Assembly: GCA_015178975.1 (NCBI GenBank)
Contig: WHVD01000005.1
Coordinates: forward strand, 1 to 64,000
Length of the DNA stretch: 64,000 nucleotides
Origin: Hysterangium stoloniferum
Taxonomy: Eukaryota > Basidiomycota > Agaricomycetes > Hysterangiales > Hysterangiaceae
Direction: 5' to 3'
The notes beneath the pieces are model-generated. The model was given only the letters and a program-made list of their open reading frames with translations, was not told the DNA's origin and did not search any database. Positions 1 through 9,650 of the stretch are shown in pieces. A program made the translations under genes and the position numbers. The stretch's first letter is position 1; each line of letters starts with the position of its first letter.

Positions 1-149
1 GTAGCAGTTAGGTTACTTGAAGAGGGTGATGACAATGACTCATGCTAGGGGATTGGGTTCAATTCTCTATCAAGACACATTTTGGAAGATAGAGAAAGGT
101 TCAGTAGATGTTGAAGTTACTTAGAGATGTAAAAAGAGCTAGAGTTTGA

Positions 150-1000
150 GTTAGAGTTGTTGAATATGATACCCTATGTGAAGAGTGGTGGAAGTTCTAA
201 CGTTCTAGTGTATGAAGAATATCAACATCCTTAGGTATGACACGTTGATGTAATTGACATATCTAAGTCTAATACAGACCAAATGTGTATTGACTGTTTA
301 GTTCAATACAGTTGAGTGAATTAGCTATCTAAAGTAGAATAGAGAGCTAAAACAAATAAGAGGAGAATCGACTGTAAAAGTACAATTCTGAATGACTGCT
401 TGAGTGTTGAAGAGAATAATGAGAGAGTCAAATAACAGAGTAGCGCGGATGTAGTCCATGTGGATTGAGATAATTGTTTGAGCTTCAACTGGTGTAGTTT
501 GAAGCTCTGATTGTGCTAGTAGTTAAAGCCCATCTGTGACGGTTGAGATGATACCCCAATCACAACTTACAGGACACTAACTGGGTGTCTGGGTAAGTCA
601 TGGTTGCGGGGTAAAAAGTGTCTGAGTTCTAACTACTGGCACTAGAATACATAAGTCTGGTGCTAGAATACATAAGTCTGGCGCATATGCACCCACAAGA
701 GTCAATGTACCAAATTATAGGCTGTCGAACTAAATATATGTATATGATAAAATAGAGAGAAAATAGAAATAATAATGGAAATATAGCGTGGGCTCTTCTG
801 GACTATATTTCAGAGTATATTTCGCAGTATCTCTCACAGTGCCCCAGTTAGAAGGGATGTGCTATATGGAGTCCTGGAAAGTGTCTGGGATGCCTCCCAG
901 GCATCTTGTGTGGAGCCCCAAAACTGCAAGGTACCAAGATCCCAGCGTTTGAAGAGAGGTTGGAGGGTTTAGGGGCGATAAGGTGTTAATGTGGAATAAG
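150..1000 (-). mobile_element. Ty3/gypsy LTR fragment plus end of its 3' ORF (left arm)
   Basis: The segment matches, in the same orientation, the LTR at about 37966-38590 of the chromovirus further right: the same blocks around the two copies of 'agtgtctgagttcta' and 'acataagtctgg' occur in the same order. Beyond the LTR, 850-960 resembles the C-terminal end of the ORF at 38616-39293 (a GGS-Q-DAW core). No pol remains here. It is a truncated relic of the same family, carried into the palindrome. Confidence 0.75.
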
Positions 1001-1440
1001 AAAAAAAAATGGGGGGGGGGAAATGGATCCATTCTTTTCCTTCAGTCCCTAGTCGAGCACTCCTTCAGTCCTGAAATCCCTAGAACAGCAAATGGACCAC
1101 TTGATAGCCTCCTAGACTTTACCACATTGCTTCCTTCTGGAATGTGAGGCATTCCTCATAGTAGATGTCCTGTAGGTGGACAGGCTGTCCCATAACTTGT
1201 TGGGCAGTGCATCTTGGGGTTAGGAGGGTAGGCTATCATTAGAGTCCATTGGAATCACCTCCTCCTTAAATGAGTGCTGGAGGAGGTTCACGATGCTTCG
1301 CTGTGGCCAGGTAGTGTAAGACTCAGGATTAGGATCTTCCCATGCTGCTAGTCTATAAGACCTACCAGTATACATGATGCTGTGAGCCTTCCTGGCCAGG
1401 ATGTATGGGAGAATTTGATTTTCTTCAAAATAGCTGAACA
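1001..1440. other. No gene recognised; poly-A/poly-G tract and a 73-residue ORF
   Basis: A run of A followed by a run of G (1000-1020) precedes sequence without recognisable similarity. A 73-codon ORF on the minus strand (1220-1441, mirrored at 12899-13120) has no motif I know and may be part of a decayed transposon. The mirror stretch in the right arm is 12900-13350. Confidence 0.4.
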
Positions 1441-1798
1441 TAAGCTGTCATTTGGAACATTTGTAATGAAAAAGAGTATTTTGATCGCCCAAGTTCTTTA
1501 ATTTCAGCATGAGATTAAAAACGTTTAAGTATCTCAGCAAATAAACGTTCGCTATATTATACAATACCTAAAGATGTTTAAGTACTAAATACATAGATAA
1601 GTTTTGTTTCGTGATGAGGCAATACACATATCACTTACTCTCAGTGAATAAACGTTCGCTGAGAGATTCCCTAGCTATACTACACGTATATAAGAGTACA
1701 TTCGAGAGGAGATTGAACATATGATGCATTGCGTCTTTTCGAGACATTTTGTCTCACCTTTTTCATACACGCATTTACTTCTGCAATACTTGTTATAC
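1441..1798 (-). mobile_element. Ty1/copia LTR region, 3' side (left arm)
   Basis: It lies directly after the purine-rich tract (read on the minus strand: gaggaggagtatta) that follows the RNase H stop codon, the normal position of the polypurine tract and 3' LTR. It contains two copies of a block reading AACGTTTAT on the minus strand, each next to CTGAGA. Related shorter copies occur at 31443-31692 and 36400-36545, showing the LTR is dispersed as fragments. The exact LTR end is not defined. Confidence 0.65.
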
Positions 1799-2674
1799 CT
1801 AATACTCCTCCTCGAGTTTTGAAGAAGTAGGTCCTAAACGTTCTGTGTGATGGTAGTGAATGGGTGAGGAGAGTGGTTTCGTCAATATATCCACAGTCAT
1901 TTGTTTAGTCGATTGATAGATAAGTTGGATAGTGCCGTTTTCAATCAAATGACAAATGAAGTGGTATTTCACTTCAATGTGTTTCATTCTTCTCAAAGCG
2001 CATTGGTTTTGTGCGAATGCAATAGTACCTTGATTATCTTCAAAAATTGCCGTTGGTTCTTCATATATTATATTAAGTTCTTCGAGGAAATGACGCATCC
2101 ACATAATTTCGTGAGCTGCTTCTGAAAGCGCAATATACTCCACTTCTGTGGATGAAAGGGTGACTGTTGACTGCTTCCTCAAAGACCAAGATACCGTTCC
2201 TGAACCTAAAAAAATCGCATATCCTCCTGTTGAACACCTATCCTCTTGATCTCCTGCAAAATCGGCATCTGAATATCCATGCAGGCAAAGAGCTTGTCCT
2301 CCCAATTGAAGTTTGAAATCGCGAGTCGTATACAAATATTGTAGGATGCGTTTAGCTAAGTCCCAATGAATTCTCACGGGATTTGATGAATATTGAGATA
2401 GTTTGTTAACAGAATATGCGATATTGGGACGCGATACTGTAGCTGCAAACATCAAACTTCCAATAAGTTCACAATAGGGCAATTTTTCAACTTCATTTCG
2501 TTCTTCTTCAGTATCTGGACGAATAATAGAGGCGAAATCGATTCCAAGTGATATGGGAGTTCGAATTGGCTTGGAATTTTGTATGTTGAACTTCTTCGCT
2601 ATATTTTCAATATATTCCCTCTGTGATATAAATGCTGATTTCGATTCAGCATCTCGACGGATACTCGTTCCCAA
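1799..2674 (-). pseudogene. Ty1/copia polyprotein: RT thumb/connection and RNase H
   Basis: The 291-codon frame opens with the late RT segment (LGTSIRRD..., SQREYIENIAKKF, the family's 'Q..Y...LL..F' motif) and continues into an RNase H domain with the usual acidic residues: SDADFAGD, the SSTEVEY glutamate and FEDNQG. It ends with ADxLTK-like residues (VDILTKPL), the standard copia C-terminus. The catalytic RT part lies upstream in another frame, so the element is dead. Its mirror copy is 11666-12541. Confidence 0.9.
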
Positions 2675-2797
2675 TATCCAATGGGCCTCGCCTTTGCTCG
2701 AAATTCCAAATCATTCGTGGAATGCCTTTTCGAGATCTAGGAGCCGTTTTTCATCACCTATGGCAGTTGTGTGATCCACCCAAAATGCAACTACAGC

Positions 2798-3446
2798 CTA
2801 ACTTCCGTCGTCCCATATTTTGAAGAATGTAGCACTGTCAAAATCAGAACAGAACCAGGTGAGTTCTTTAACCATAAAATCATACAGCGTTTTTCTCAAC
2901 TCATTGCCTCCCTGTTTTGTTCCATATAGAGCCTTCAATAGCGGTAATGCTAAATTTTCCTTTCCGGGTTCTTCAAACCCCTCCGGTTGTTGAACCCAAA
3001 CCTTTTCTTTCATTGTCCCATGTAAGTATGCCGATTTGACATCGAATTGATGTATAGCTGAATTTGTTATTGCTCCCAATGCCAGTAAAATTCGGAACAT
3101 TTCCCACTTCATGACTGGTGCGTATGTTTCATTAAAATGTAATCCAGGAATTTGACTAAATCCTTTTACGACAATTCGTACTTTCCTCTTTATTAGTTCG
3201 CCGTTCTTGTACGATCCACGACACACCGTTCTGGTTTTTTAAAACACATGTTCCTGGCGGCAGTTCTTCAGGTGCGCCGAATACATTATGTTCTACCATA
3301 TTCTTCCACTCTGCCTGCCTAGCTTCTTCCCAAGCTAATCCTTCGTCTCCTGGCATATTCAATGCCTCCTCTATCGTCAGATTGCCCAATGTCGAGAAAA
3401 CAACCGGTACGTTAGAATCTTCCAATTCTTTTTCTTCGACTGACAA
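2798..3446 (-). pseudogene. Ty1/copia reverse transcriptase, frameshifted
   Basis: The minus strand shows the copia RT start (RKVRIVVKGFSQIPGLHF, ETYAPV) and QFDVKSAYLHG, which holds the first catalytic Asp, followed by QPEGFE and LLKALYGTKQ. The YVDD box is degraded: after a stop codon the expected position reads FWVDHTT. In this arm a run of six T (minus-strand A) near 3235 splits the frame into two ORFs (2798-3226 and 3156-3446). The mirror copy has one base fewer and reads through as 215 aa, so the frameshift here could be a sequencing error; the missing active site is not. Confidence 0.88.
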
Positions 3447-3452
3447 TAAACT

Positions 3453-4526
3453 TCAAATTCCTTCCCGCACTTTACCAGATCTTGTTATTCCACGAGGATA
3501 GTCAGGTATGTTTGACACTAATTGGGATTCTTCTCTCATCGTAGTTTCCTCTTTTTCTTTGATAGGTTGAGGACGAGGCGGGATACGGATAGTGAGTCTA
3601 GGTTGAGGCTCTTTCTCGGGTTGCATTGGATGTACTCTATTTATATTCCTAAATTGACCTTCATCTCCATAAGGCACCAGTGATGGCAATGTCATCACAT
3701 CTTCATGGAATATCGCATAGCATACCTTTTCGATCCTCCTCGTTCCAGGGAACCACACTAAATATCCAGATGAATACGGTTCATATCCAACCATATAACC
3801 CATCTTCGAACATGAGTCCCACTTCTGACGTCTTTGCTTAGGAACTGCCACACTAACTGGACTTCCAAAGATCCGCAAATGTGCTAAATCTGGCTTCTCT
3901 CCCGTTATCCTTTCAATAGGTGTATGTCCATTGTTTGCATGTGATGGACTACAATTCCTCAAATATGCCATCGTTTTGACTGCGATAGACCACAAGAATT
4001 TAGGGAGTTTTGATGCATAAAGTAAGTTTTGTGCACCTTCCGCTATTTTCGTCGCATATAACATTGTTCTTGCCCCTTCAGTAATGGTGTGTATACCTCT
4101 TTCTGCAACACCATTTTGCTGCGGCGTATATGGCACCGAGGTAAATAAAGCTATACCTTTCGATAACAGATAGCTTCTAAATTCCAAATTTATTAGCTCA
4201 GTTCCGTTATCCGTCATAACTCCTTGGACCCTCGTATTGAATAACGTTTCCAGTTGAGTTATATATTCCTTTATTTTGTGCACCGCTTCCAGCTTGCTTG
4301 CTAATGTTTCAACCCATACAGCATGGGAGAAGTCGTCAACAACAATAATGAAATAACGCTTTTTGTCGAAACTTATCGTTTCCATAGGTCCGGCAAGATC
4401 CATATGGAGTAATTCTCCCAATTTCGTCACTCTGATATGTCCAGTTTTGAATGGGTTTCTGCACTGTTTACCTTCAATACATGCAATGCAGTCAGCTTTG
4501 AAACCTTCAATTTCTTCAATCTCCAT
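3453..4526 (-). pseudogene. Ty1/copia integrase
   Basis: This 357-codon ORF carries the retroviral-type integrase core: HMDLAGPME (first Asp), MTDNGTE (second Asp) and QQNGVAERG (Glu), followed by the copia-typical LW..A......N.P (LWSIAVKTMAYLRN) and GCPV-like (FGSPVSVAVP) segments. The HHCC zinc finger starts upstream (WHQRLGHLS at about 4570-4600) but is separated by a stop codon. In a working element the integrase would insert the cDNA; here the polyprotein is broken at several points. Confidence 0.9.
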
Positions 4527-4690
4527 TCTGGTCGCAAAATGTCATGCAAGATTCCTAATAGCATTCATGCTCAAATGCCCCAAACGCTGATGCCATTTCA
4601 TAATATTGCATGTCAAATTCGCAGAAAACATCATAGGTACGTCTTCCAACCTATTTTGTAATTCATCATCTGATAGATTTGGGAGGATAT
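4527..4690 (-). pseudogene. Ty1/copia GAG-pre-integrase remnant and truncation point
   Basis: Read on the minus strand this encodes NLSDDELQNRLEDVP and WHQRLGHLSMNAIRNLA, the gag-preintegrase/zinc-finger region, then an in-frame stop. Recognisable copia sequence ceases at about 4690, where AT-rich sequence of a different character begins. No gag or protease of this element is present, so the copia is truncated at the junction. Mirrored at 9650-9814. Confidence 0.75.
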
Positions 4691-5395
4691 CTGAAAACTA
4701 TTAAGTATACCAAATTCTAATATACTCTAAAGGTCATTTAAACATCTGGGATGTGATTCAAACATAATTTGGTTTTTAAAACTTTCAAAAAGTTTTAAAC
4801 TCTCTCATACATTACAAACTAAAGAATCTTTCTGGACATGAGTAGACAATAAAAAGAAATTAGTAGTTTGAAACACTAATACTTTTAAAAAGTAGATACC
4901 TTTAGATAGTCCATTCCATGCATATGTATATCATTGGCACCTCTAAATACATATGTATTACTTTGGAATGGATCTGTCAATCTGAACAGATTTCTACTTG
5001 ATTCAACATACCCAGAATATATAGGTAATTTCACTTAATAAAGAAGGCCATAGGATGAAAAATTTCCAATGACATCTCATATATTTTACTAGGAAATAAC
5101 TACATTACAGCTTTTAAAAGACAAAGTACTAATAAAAGTATTAGTAGACATCTGTAAAAGGAAGGAAATTATATACAATAGAATTTGTTAAATAACTATG
5201 GGTTGTATAAGATGTAATATGGAGAACTATTTCTGATGGTTGTTTTTTGATGATATAATTGTTTCAGAATAGATATCACTATTTAAAGATGGAGTTTTGT
5301 AAAAATAAGACTTTTATTAGTAAATATTTGAGATTATAGTAATTATAAACACCCTCCTATATGAAGGTCTTGATTTTCAAATTGAAAAAAATGTA
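4691..5395. other. AT-rich non-coding leader of the Rep-like ORF (left arm)
   Basis: About 700 bp of markedly AT-rich sequence without ORFs lies between the copia truncation and the start of the 467/512-aa ORF. It contains a nested inverted repeat (4910-4972) and a start context AAAAAATGTAATG. It probably holds the promoter, and perhaps an origin, of the AT-rich element. Mirrored at 8946-9650. Confidence 0.5.
4910..4972. repeat. Nested inverted repeat, candidate cruciform/origin
   Basis: Two perfect 9-bp inverted repeats are nested: TCCATTCCA (4910-4918) with TGGAATGGA (4964-4972) outside, and CATATGTAT (4921-4929) with ATACATATG (4947-4955) inside. The arrangement would form a cruciform upstream of a gene resembling a replication initiator. 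The role as an origin is an inference. Confidence 0.6.
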
Positions 5396-6799
5396 ATGAG
5401 TGTACAATTGTTACAGTCTCCCATGGCAAATGAGGCACTCAAAGAATGTATTGATATTATAAAAGAGTTCAGTATACCTGATGTTCTGGATACTAAATAC
5501 CACAATCCTTTAGAAGCCATTAGACTGTCTTTTGAGTCCTCTAATACTTCATATATTTTCTGTGACAATGTAATTCTTTGGTCTATTGGTGGAGACTTTA
5601 GAGATGTCATATATGGAAAATGCAAAGTATATTTCTCACTTTCCTTTAAGATAAAGTTATTACACTCAGGTACTCTCAAGAATAATGATATTGCACCCAC
5701 AAATACTCCTTACTTTTCTTATAAAATTTCATTATCTGAGGTACCTATTAAAAACATAATAAAATTCCTAAGAGAAACCATTTGCGATGAAATTATATTA
5801 CATGATATAGATATCTCCCAAGATATCTCCTATGTTACTACTAGAAAAGATGTTCTTAAGCATATATTAAATCTTGGAATAAGAAAAGAAGATATTATAG
5901 ATGATAGAAAAAAGGTTGGAGATAATTGTATATCATTTTACAATGAAGATCACTCATATAAGATCAAAGTATATAACAAATTTGTACAAATGCTAGAAAG
6001 CTGTGATGTAATGACTACTCTAGGATCTAGAATCCACAATTTATATGTTGATCCTACTGAGTCAATGTCACAATCACTAGAAAGATTAAAGTATGTGGGA
6101 ATGACAAGGATTGAAGTTAAGTTTTATGGTAACAAAGTATTCTCAAAATCATGGTATATAAACAACTTCATCAGTGTTAGAAACAATTTTAATGGATGTA
6201 GATTCTATAGAAGTTCTTTTGAAGAGCAATGGAGAGCACTTGTGGATAACATTTATTCCAAATCAATAATAATGGTTTACTTAGAAGATAGAAAGTTTTT
6301 CACATATTGTCATTGGTGGAATTCTTTAACAGGAAAGATCCAAGGAGGCTTTCAAAAGAATGTAAATAAGGAAGATATAATTCAATTAATTTCTAACTAT
6401 AGTTTTAATGGAAATACTACCAAATTTGTTAGATTTGATGATGGGATAACCATAGTAGATGAATACAAAAGGTCACAAAAGGGTATTACACTTATACCTG
6501 GTCCCAGAGGAGGACTCTATCCTAGGGTTGAGAGTTCATTTTCACCAAGTGACATAGGACTTGTGGAATACAAAGGAGTAAAGCTTGGTTGGGTTGATAC
6601 TCGTATAACTAAAAAGTCACCTCCCCTTGTCCCAATTCATAAAGTTAGTAAGAATTTAGAAGAAGTGAGTGATTTGAGAATATCTATGTACAAGGTAGGA
6701 TATTCAATTCTTAAAGAAAATTCAAAATATCAAGTCATATCAAAAGGTCAACTTTCATATGGGGGAAAGAATTGTACTGTTATAGAAGTGAGCATTTGA
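5396..6799 (+). CDS. Rep-like protein of AT-rich element, 3'-truncated copy
   Basis: 467 codons starting MSVQLLQ. The first 465 are identical to the complete 512-aa copy on the minus strand (7407-8945); the palindrome arm ends at about 6790 and the frame then closes after a foreign Ser-Ile. The protein therefore lacks about 47 C-terminal residues. Possible domain outline: HDIDISQDI at about 135-143, KIKVYNKFVQMLES at about 190-203 and MTRIEVKFYG at about 233-242, spaced as in Rep_trans-type rolling-circle initiators; CHWWNSLTGK (about 303-312) follows. Codon use is far more AT-rich than in the neighbours. The family is not certain; see the complete copy. Confidence 0.6.
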   Translation: MSVQLLQSPMANEALKECIDIIKEFSIPDVLDTKYHNPLEAIRLSFESSNTSYIFCDNVILWSIGGDFRDVIYGKCKVYFSLSFKIKLLHSGTLKNNDIAPTNTPYFSYKISLSEVPIKNIIKFLRETICDEIILHDIDISQDISYVTTRKDVLKHILNLGIRKEDIIDDRKKVGDNCISFYNEDHSYKIKVYNKFVQMLESCDVMTTLGSRIHNLYVDPTESMSQSLERLKYVGMTRIEVKFYGNKVFSKSWYINNFISVRNNFNGCRFYRSSFEEQWRALVDNIYSKSIIMVYLEDRKFFTYCHWWNSLTGKIQGGFQKNVNKEDIIQLISNYSFNGNTTKFVRFDDGITIVDEYKRSQKGITLIPGPRGGLYPRVESSFSPSDIGLVEYKGVKLGWVDTRITKKSPPLVPIHKVSKNLEEVSDLRISMYKVGYSILKENSKYQVISKGQLSYGGKNCTVIEVSI

Positions 6800-7549
6800 G
6801 CTACATCACCATTGAATATTTCCATGAAAAAGATACTCAAAACCCCCTAAAATACCAATAGAAAATATCCATGTGGAATAGGGTCTAAGGTAGACCCCTA
6901 AGCCTATGTCACCACTACATCACCACATCAGAATTTTAATTTTATCATTGGATTTTAAAGGATTTTTGGATTACTTTTAAAAAGAGGGGTTGTGGGGAAA
7001 TAGGTTGGTTGAAATTACTTTTAAAAGAGGATTTATGGGGAAATACTGTAGTAATATTTTAGGGATTTTCAGTTATTCTTATATATTCAACTAATTTCTC
7101 CACTACCTCATTATCTATATTTACCTTGGAAAATAATTTATGTTCTAGATCTTTTCCAATATTAAGAAGGAAGAATATAACATCACTACCACAAGATTTC
7201 TCATCAAGTTTTGAAGAACCTTTCTCGACAAGTTTGATATTAAGTTCTACAACTGCTATAAGAATCTTTTTCATTTTGAGATCTAGTGACAATGATAAGA
7301 CTACTATCTCACATATATTATTTATATGTTGTTCATTGAGGTTAGTGATATTGGTCTCAAGGAGATCCATTCTGCCACAGAAGCAACAGATTGAACTTTT
7401 TTCATTTTATAATATAAGTATATCTTTCTGTCCTCCATGTCTCATTACTATCTTACCAGTTTCAATATACGTCTTGTCTTTCATATCTTTTACAACATTT
7501 TGTAAGGATTCTCCACACCTTACCTTCAGTACTTCTGAATTTTTGTCTA
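6792..7549. other. Palindrome spacer
   Basis: This is the only part of the first 14.3 kb present once. It holds the end of the complete minus-strand ORF, a small 103-aa ORF (7059-7370), and 6800-7050, where no gene is seen. That part has a repeated block (tacttttaaaa..gggttgtggggaaata at about 6970-7000 and tacttttaaaagagg.. at about 7017-7050). Confidence 0.8.
7059..7370 (-). CDS. Small helical hypothetical protein downstream of the Rep-like gene
   Basis: 103 codons, beginning 36 bp after the stop of the 512-aa ORF on the same strand and with the same AT-rich, Lys/Asn/Ile/Leu-rich composition. The sequence (MDLLETNITNLNEQ..., ending ...IRITENP) predicts mostly helix and has no signal peptide or membrane segment. 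I do not recognise a family. The tight spacing suggests it belongs to the same element as the upstream ORF. Low complexity and shortness leave room for a chance ORF. Confidence 0.4.
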   Translation of the reverse strand: MDLLETNITNLNEQHINNICEIVVLSLSLDLKMKKILIAVVELNIKLVEKGSSKLDEKSCGSDVIFFLLNIGKDLEHKLFSKVNIDNEVVEKLVEYIRITENP

Positions 7550-8945
7550 AGACTTCTATAACAGTACAATTCTTTCCCCCATATGAAAGTTGACCTTTTG
7601 ATATGACTTGATATTTTGAATTTTCTTTAAGAATTGAATATCCTACCTTGTACATAGATATTCTCAAATCACTCACTTCTTCTAAATTCTTACTAACTTT
7701 ATGAATTGGGACAAGGGGAGGTGACTTTTTAGTTATACGAGTATCAACCCAACCAAGCTTTACTCCTTTGTATTCCACAAGTCCTATGTCACTTGGTGAA
7801 AATGAACTCTCAACCCTAGGATAGAGTCCTCCTCTGGGACCAGGTATAAGTGTAATACCCTTTTGTGACCTTTTGTATTCATCTACTATGGTTATCCCAT
7901 CATCAAATCTAACAAATTTGGTAGTATTTCCATTAAAACTATAGTTAGAAATTAATTGAATTATATCTTCCTTATTTACATTCTTTTGAAAGCCTCCTTG
8001 GATCTTTCCTGTTAAAGAATTCCACCAATGACAATATGTGAAAAACTTTCTATCTTCTAAGTAAACCATTATTATTGATTTGGAATAAATGTTATCCACA
8101 AGTGCTCTCCATTGCTCTTCAAAAGAACTTCTATAGAATCTACATCCATTAAAATTGTTTCTAACACTGATGAAGTTGTTTATATACCATGATTTTGAGA
8201 ATACTTTGTTACCATAAAACTTAACTTCAATCCTTGTCATTCCCACATACTTTAATCTTTCTAGTGATTGTGACATTGACTCAGTAGGATCAACATATAA
8301 ATTGTGGATTCTAGATCCTAGAGTAGTCATTACATCACAGCTTTCTAGCATTTGTACAAATTTGTTATATACTTTGATCTTATATGAGTGATCTTCATTG
8401 TAAAATGATATACAATTATCTCCAACCTTTTTTCTATCATCTATAATATCTTCTTTTCTTATTCCAAGATTTAATATATGCTTAAGAACATCTTTTCTAG
8501 TAGTAACATAGGAGATATCTTGGGAGATATCTATATCATGTAATATAATTTCATCGCAAATGGTTTCTCTTAGGAATTTTATTATGTTTTTAATAGGTAC
8601 CTCAGATAATGAAATTTTATAAGAAAAGTAAGGAGTATTTGTGGGTGCAATATCATTATTCTTGAGAGTACCTGAGTGTAATAACTTTATCTTAAAGGAA
8701 AGTGAGAAATATACTTTGCATTTTCCATATATGACATCTCTAAAGTCTCCACCAATAGACCAAAGAATTACATTGTCACAGAAAATATATGAAGTATTAG
8801 AGGACTCAAAAGACAGTCTAATGGCTTCTAAAGGATTGTGGTATTTAGTATCCAGAACATCAGGTATACTGAACTCTTTTATAATATCAATACATTCTTT
8901 GAGTGCCTCATTTGCCATGGGAGACTGTAACAATTGTACACTCAT
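7407..8945 (-). CDS. Rep-like protein of AT-rich element (complete copy)
   Basis: An uninterrupted 512-codon ORF on the standard code (Trp as TGG, no in-frame TGA), starting MSVQLLQSPM and ending GGQKDILIL. Middle third: HDIDISQDISYVTTRKDV, then NCISFYNEDHSYKIKVYNKF and YVGMTRIEVKFYG. That order (acidic beta strand, beta strand ending in YxK, then a TRIE/RFE strand) is what Rep_trans/replication-relaxation initiators of bacterial plasmids show, so a rolling-circle initiator of a plasmid- or ssDNA-virus-like element is possible. A C-terminal part has YCHWWNSLTGKIQG and PGPRGGLYPR. The ORF is intact while all neighbours are decayed, and its base composition is much more AT-rich, both pointing to recent arrival. 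It could equally be a mobile-element protein of unknown type. Confidence 0.6.
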   Translation of the reverse strand: MSVQLLQSPMANEALKECIDIIKEFSIPDVLDTKYHNPLEAIRLSFESSNTSYIFCDNVILWSIGGDFRDVIYGKCKVYFSLSFKIKLLHSGTLKNNDIAPTNTPYFSYKISLSEVPIKNIIKFLRETICDEIILHDIDISQDISYVTTRKDVLKHILNLGIRKEDIIDDRKKVGDNCISFYNEDHSYKIKVYNKFVQMLESCDVMTTLGSRIHNLYVDPTESMSQSLERLKYVGMTRIEVKFYGNKVFSKSWYINNFISVRNNFNGCRFYRSSFEEQWRALVDNIYSKSIIMVYLEDRKFFTYCHWWNSLTGKIQGGFQKNVNKEDIIQLISNYSFNGNTTKFVRFDDGITIVDEYKRSQKGITLIPGPRGGLYPRVESSFSPSDIGLVEYKGVKLGWVDTRITKKSPPLVPIHKVSKNLEEVSDLRISMYKVGYSILKENSKYQVISKGQLSYGGKNCTVIEVLDKNSEVLKVRCGESLQNVVKDMKDKTYIETGKIVMRHGGQKDILIL

Positions 8946-9650
8946 TACATTTTTTTCAATTTGAAAATCAAGACCTTCATATAGGAGGGTGTTTATAATT
9001 ACTATAATCTCAAATATTTACTAATAAAAGTCTTATTTTTACAAAACTCCATCTTTAAATAGTGATATCTATTCTGAAACAATTATATCATCAAAAAACA
9101 ACCATCAGAAATAGTTCTCCATATTACATCTTATACAACCCATAGTTATTTAACAAATTCTATTGTATATAATTTCCTTCCTTTTACAGATGTCTACTAA
9201 TACTTTTATTAGTACTTTGTCTTTTAAAAGCTGTAATGTAGTTATTTCCTAGTAAAATATATGAGATGTCATTGGAAATTTTTCATCCTATGGCCTTCTT
9301 TATTAAGTGAAATTACCTATATATTCTGGGTATGTTGAATCAAGTAGAAATCTGTTCAGATTGACAGATCCATTCCAAAGTAATACATATGTATTTAGAG
9401 GTGCCAATGATATACATATGCATGGAATGGACTATCTAAAGGTATCTACTTTTTAAAAGTATTAGTGTTTCAAACTACTAATTTCTTTTTATTGTCTACT
9501 CATGTCCAGAAAGATTCTTTAGTTTGTAATGTATGAGAGAGTTTAAAACTTTTTGAAAGTTTTAAAAACCAAATTATGTTTGAATCACATCCCAGATGTT
9601 TAAATGACCTTTAGAGTATATTAGAATTTGGTATACTTAATAGTTTTCAG
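8946..9650. other. AT-rich non-coding leader (right arm) with nested inverted repeat
   Basis: Mirror image of 4691-5395. The nested 9-bp inverted repeats lie at about 9369-9431. No gene is seen. The boundary with the copia remnant is at about 9650 (read plus: ttttcagatatcctccc). Confidence 0.5.

Noticed and set aside
5377..5700. 107-codon ORF antisense to the Rep-like gene (also 8641-8964)
   Set aside because: Complement of the well-supported ORF and no motif of its own.
7126..7593. 155-codon plus-strand ORF in the palindrome spacer
   Set aside because: It runs antisense to the 103-codon ORF and the end of the 512-codon ORF; an AT-rich shadow.
4690..9650. AT-rich core as nuclear copy of mitochondrial DNA
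   Set aside because: No mitochondrial gene is recognisable and the ORF uses the standard code throughout; a mitochondrial-plasmid origin remains possible but unsupported.
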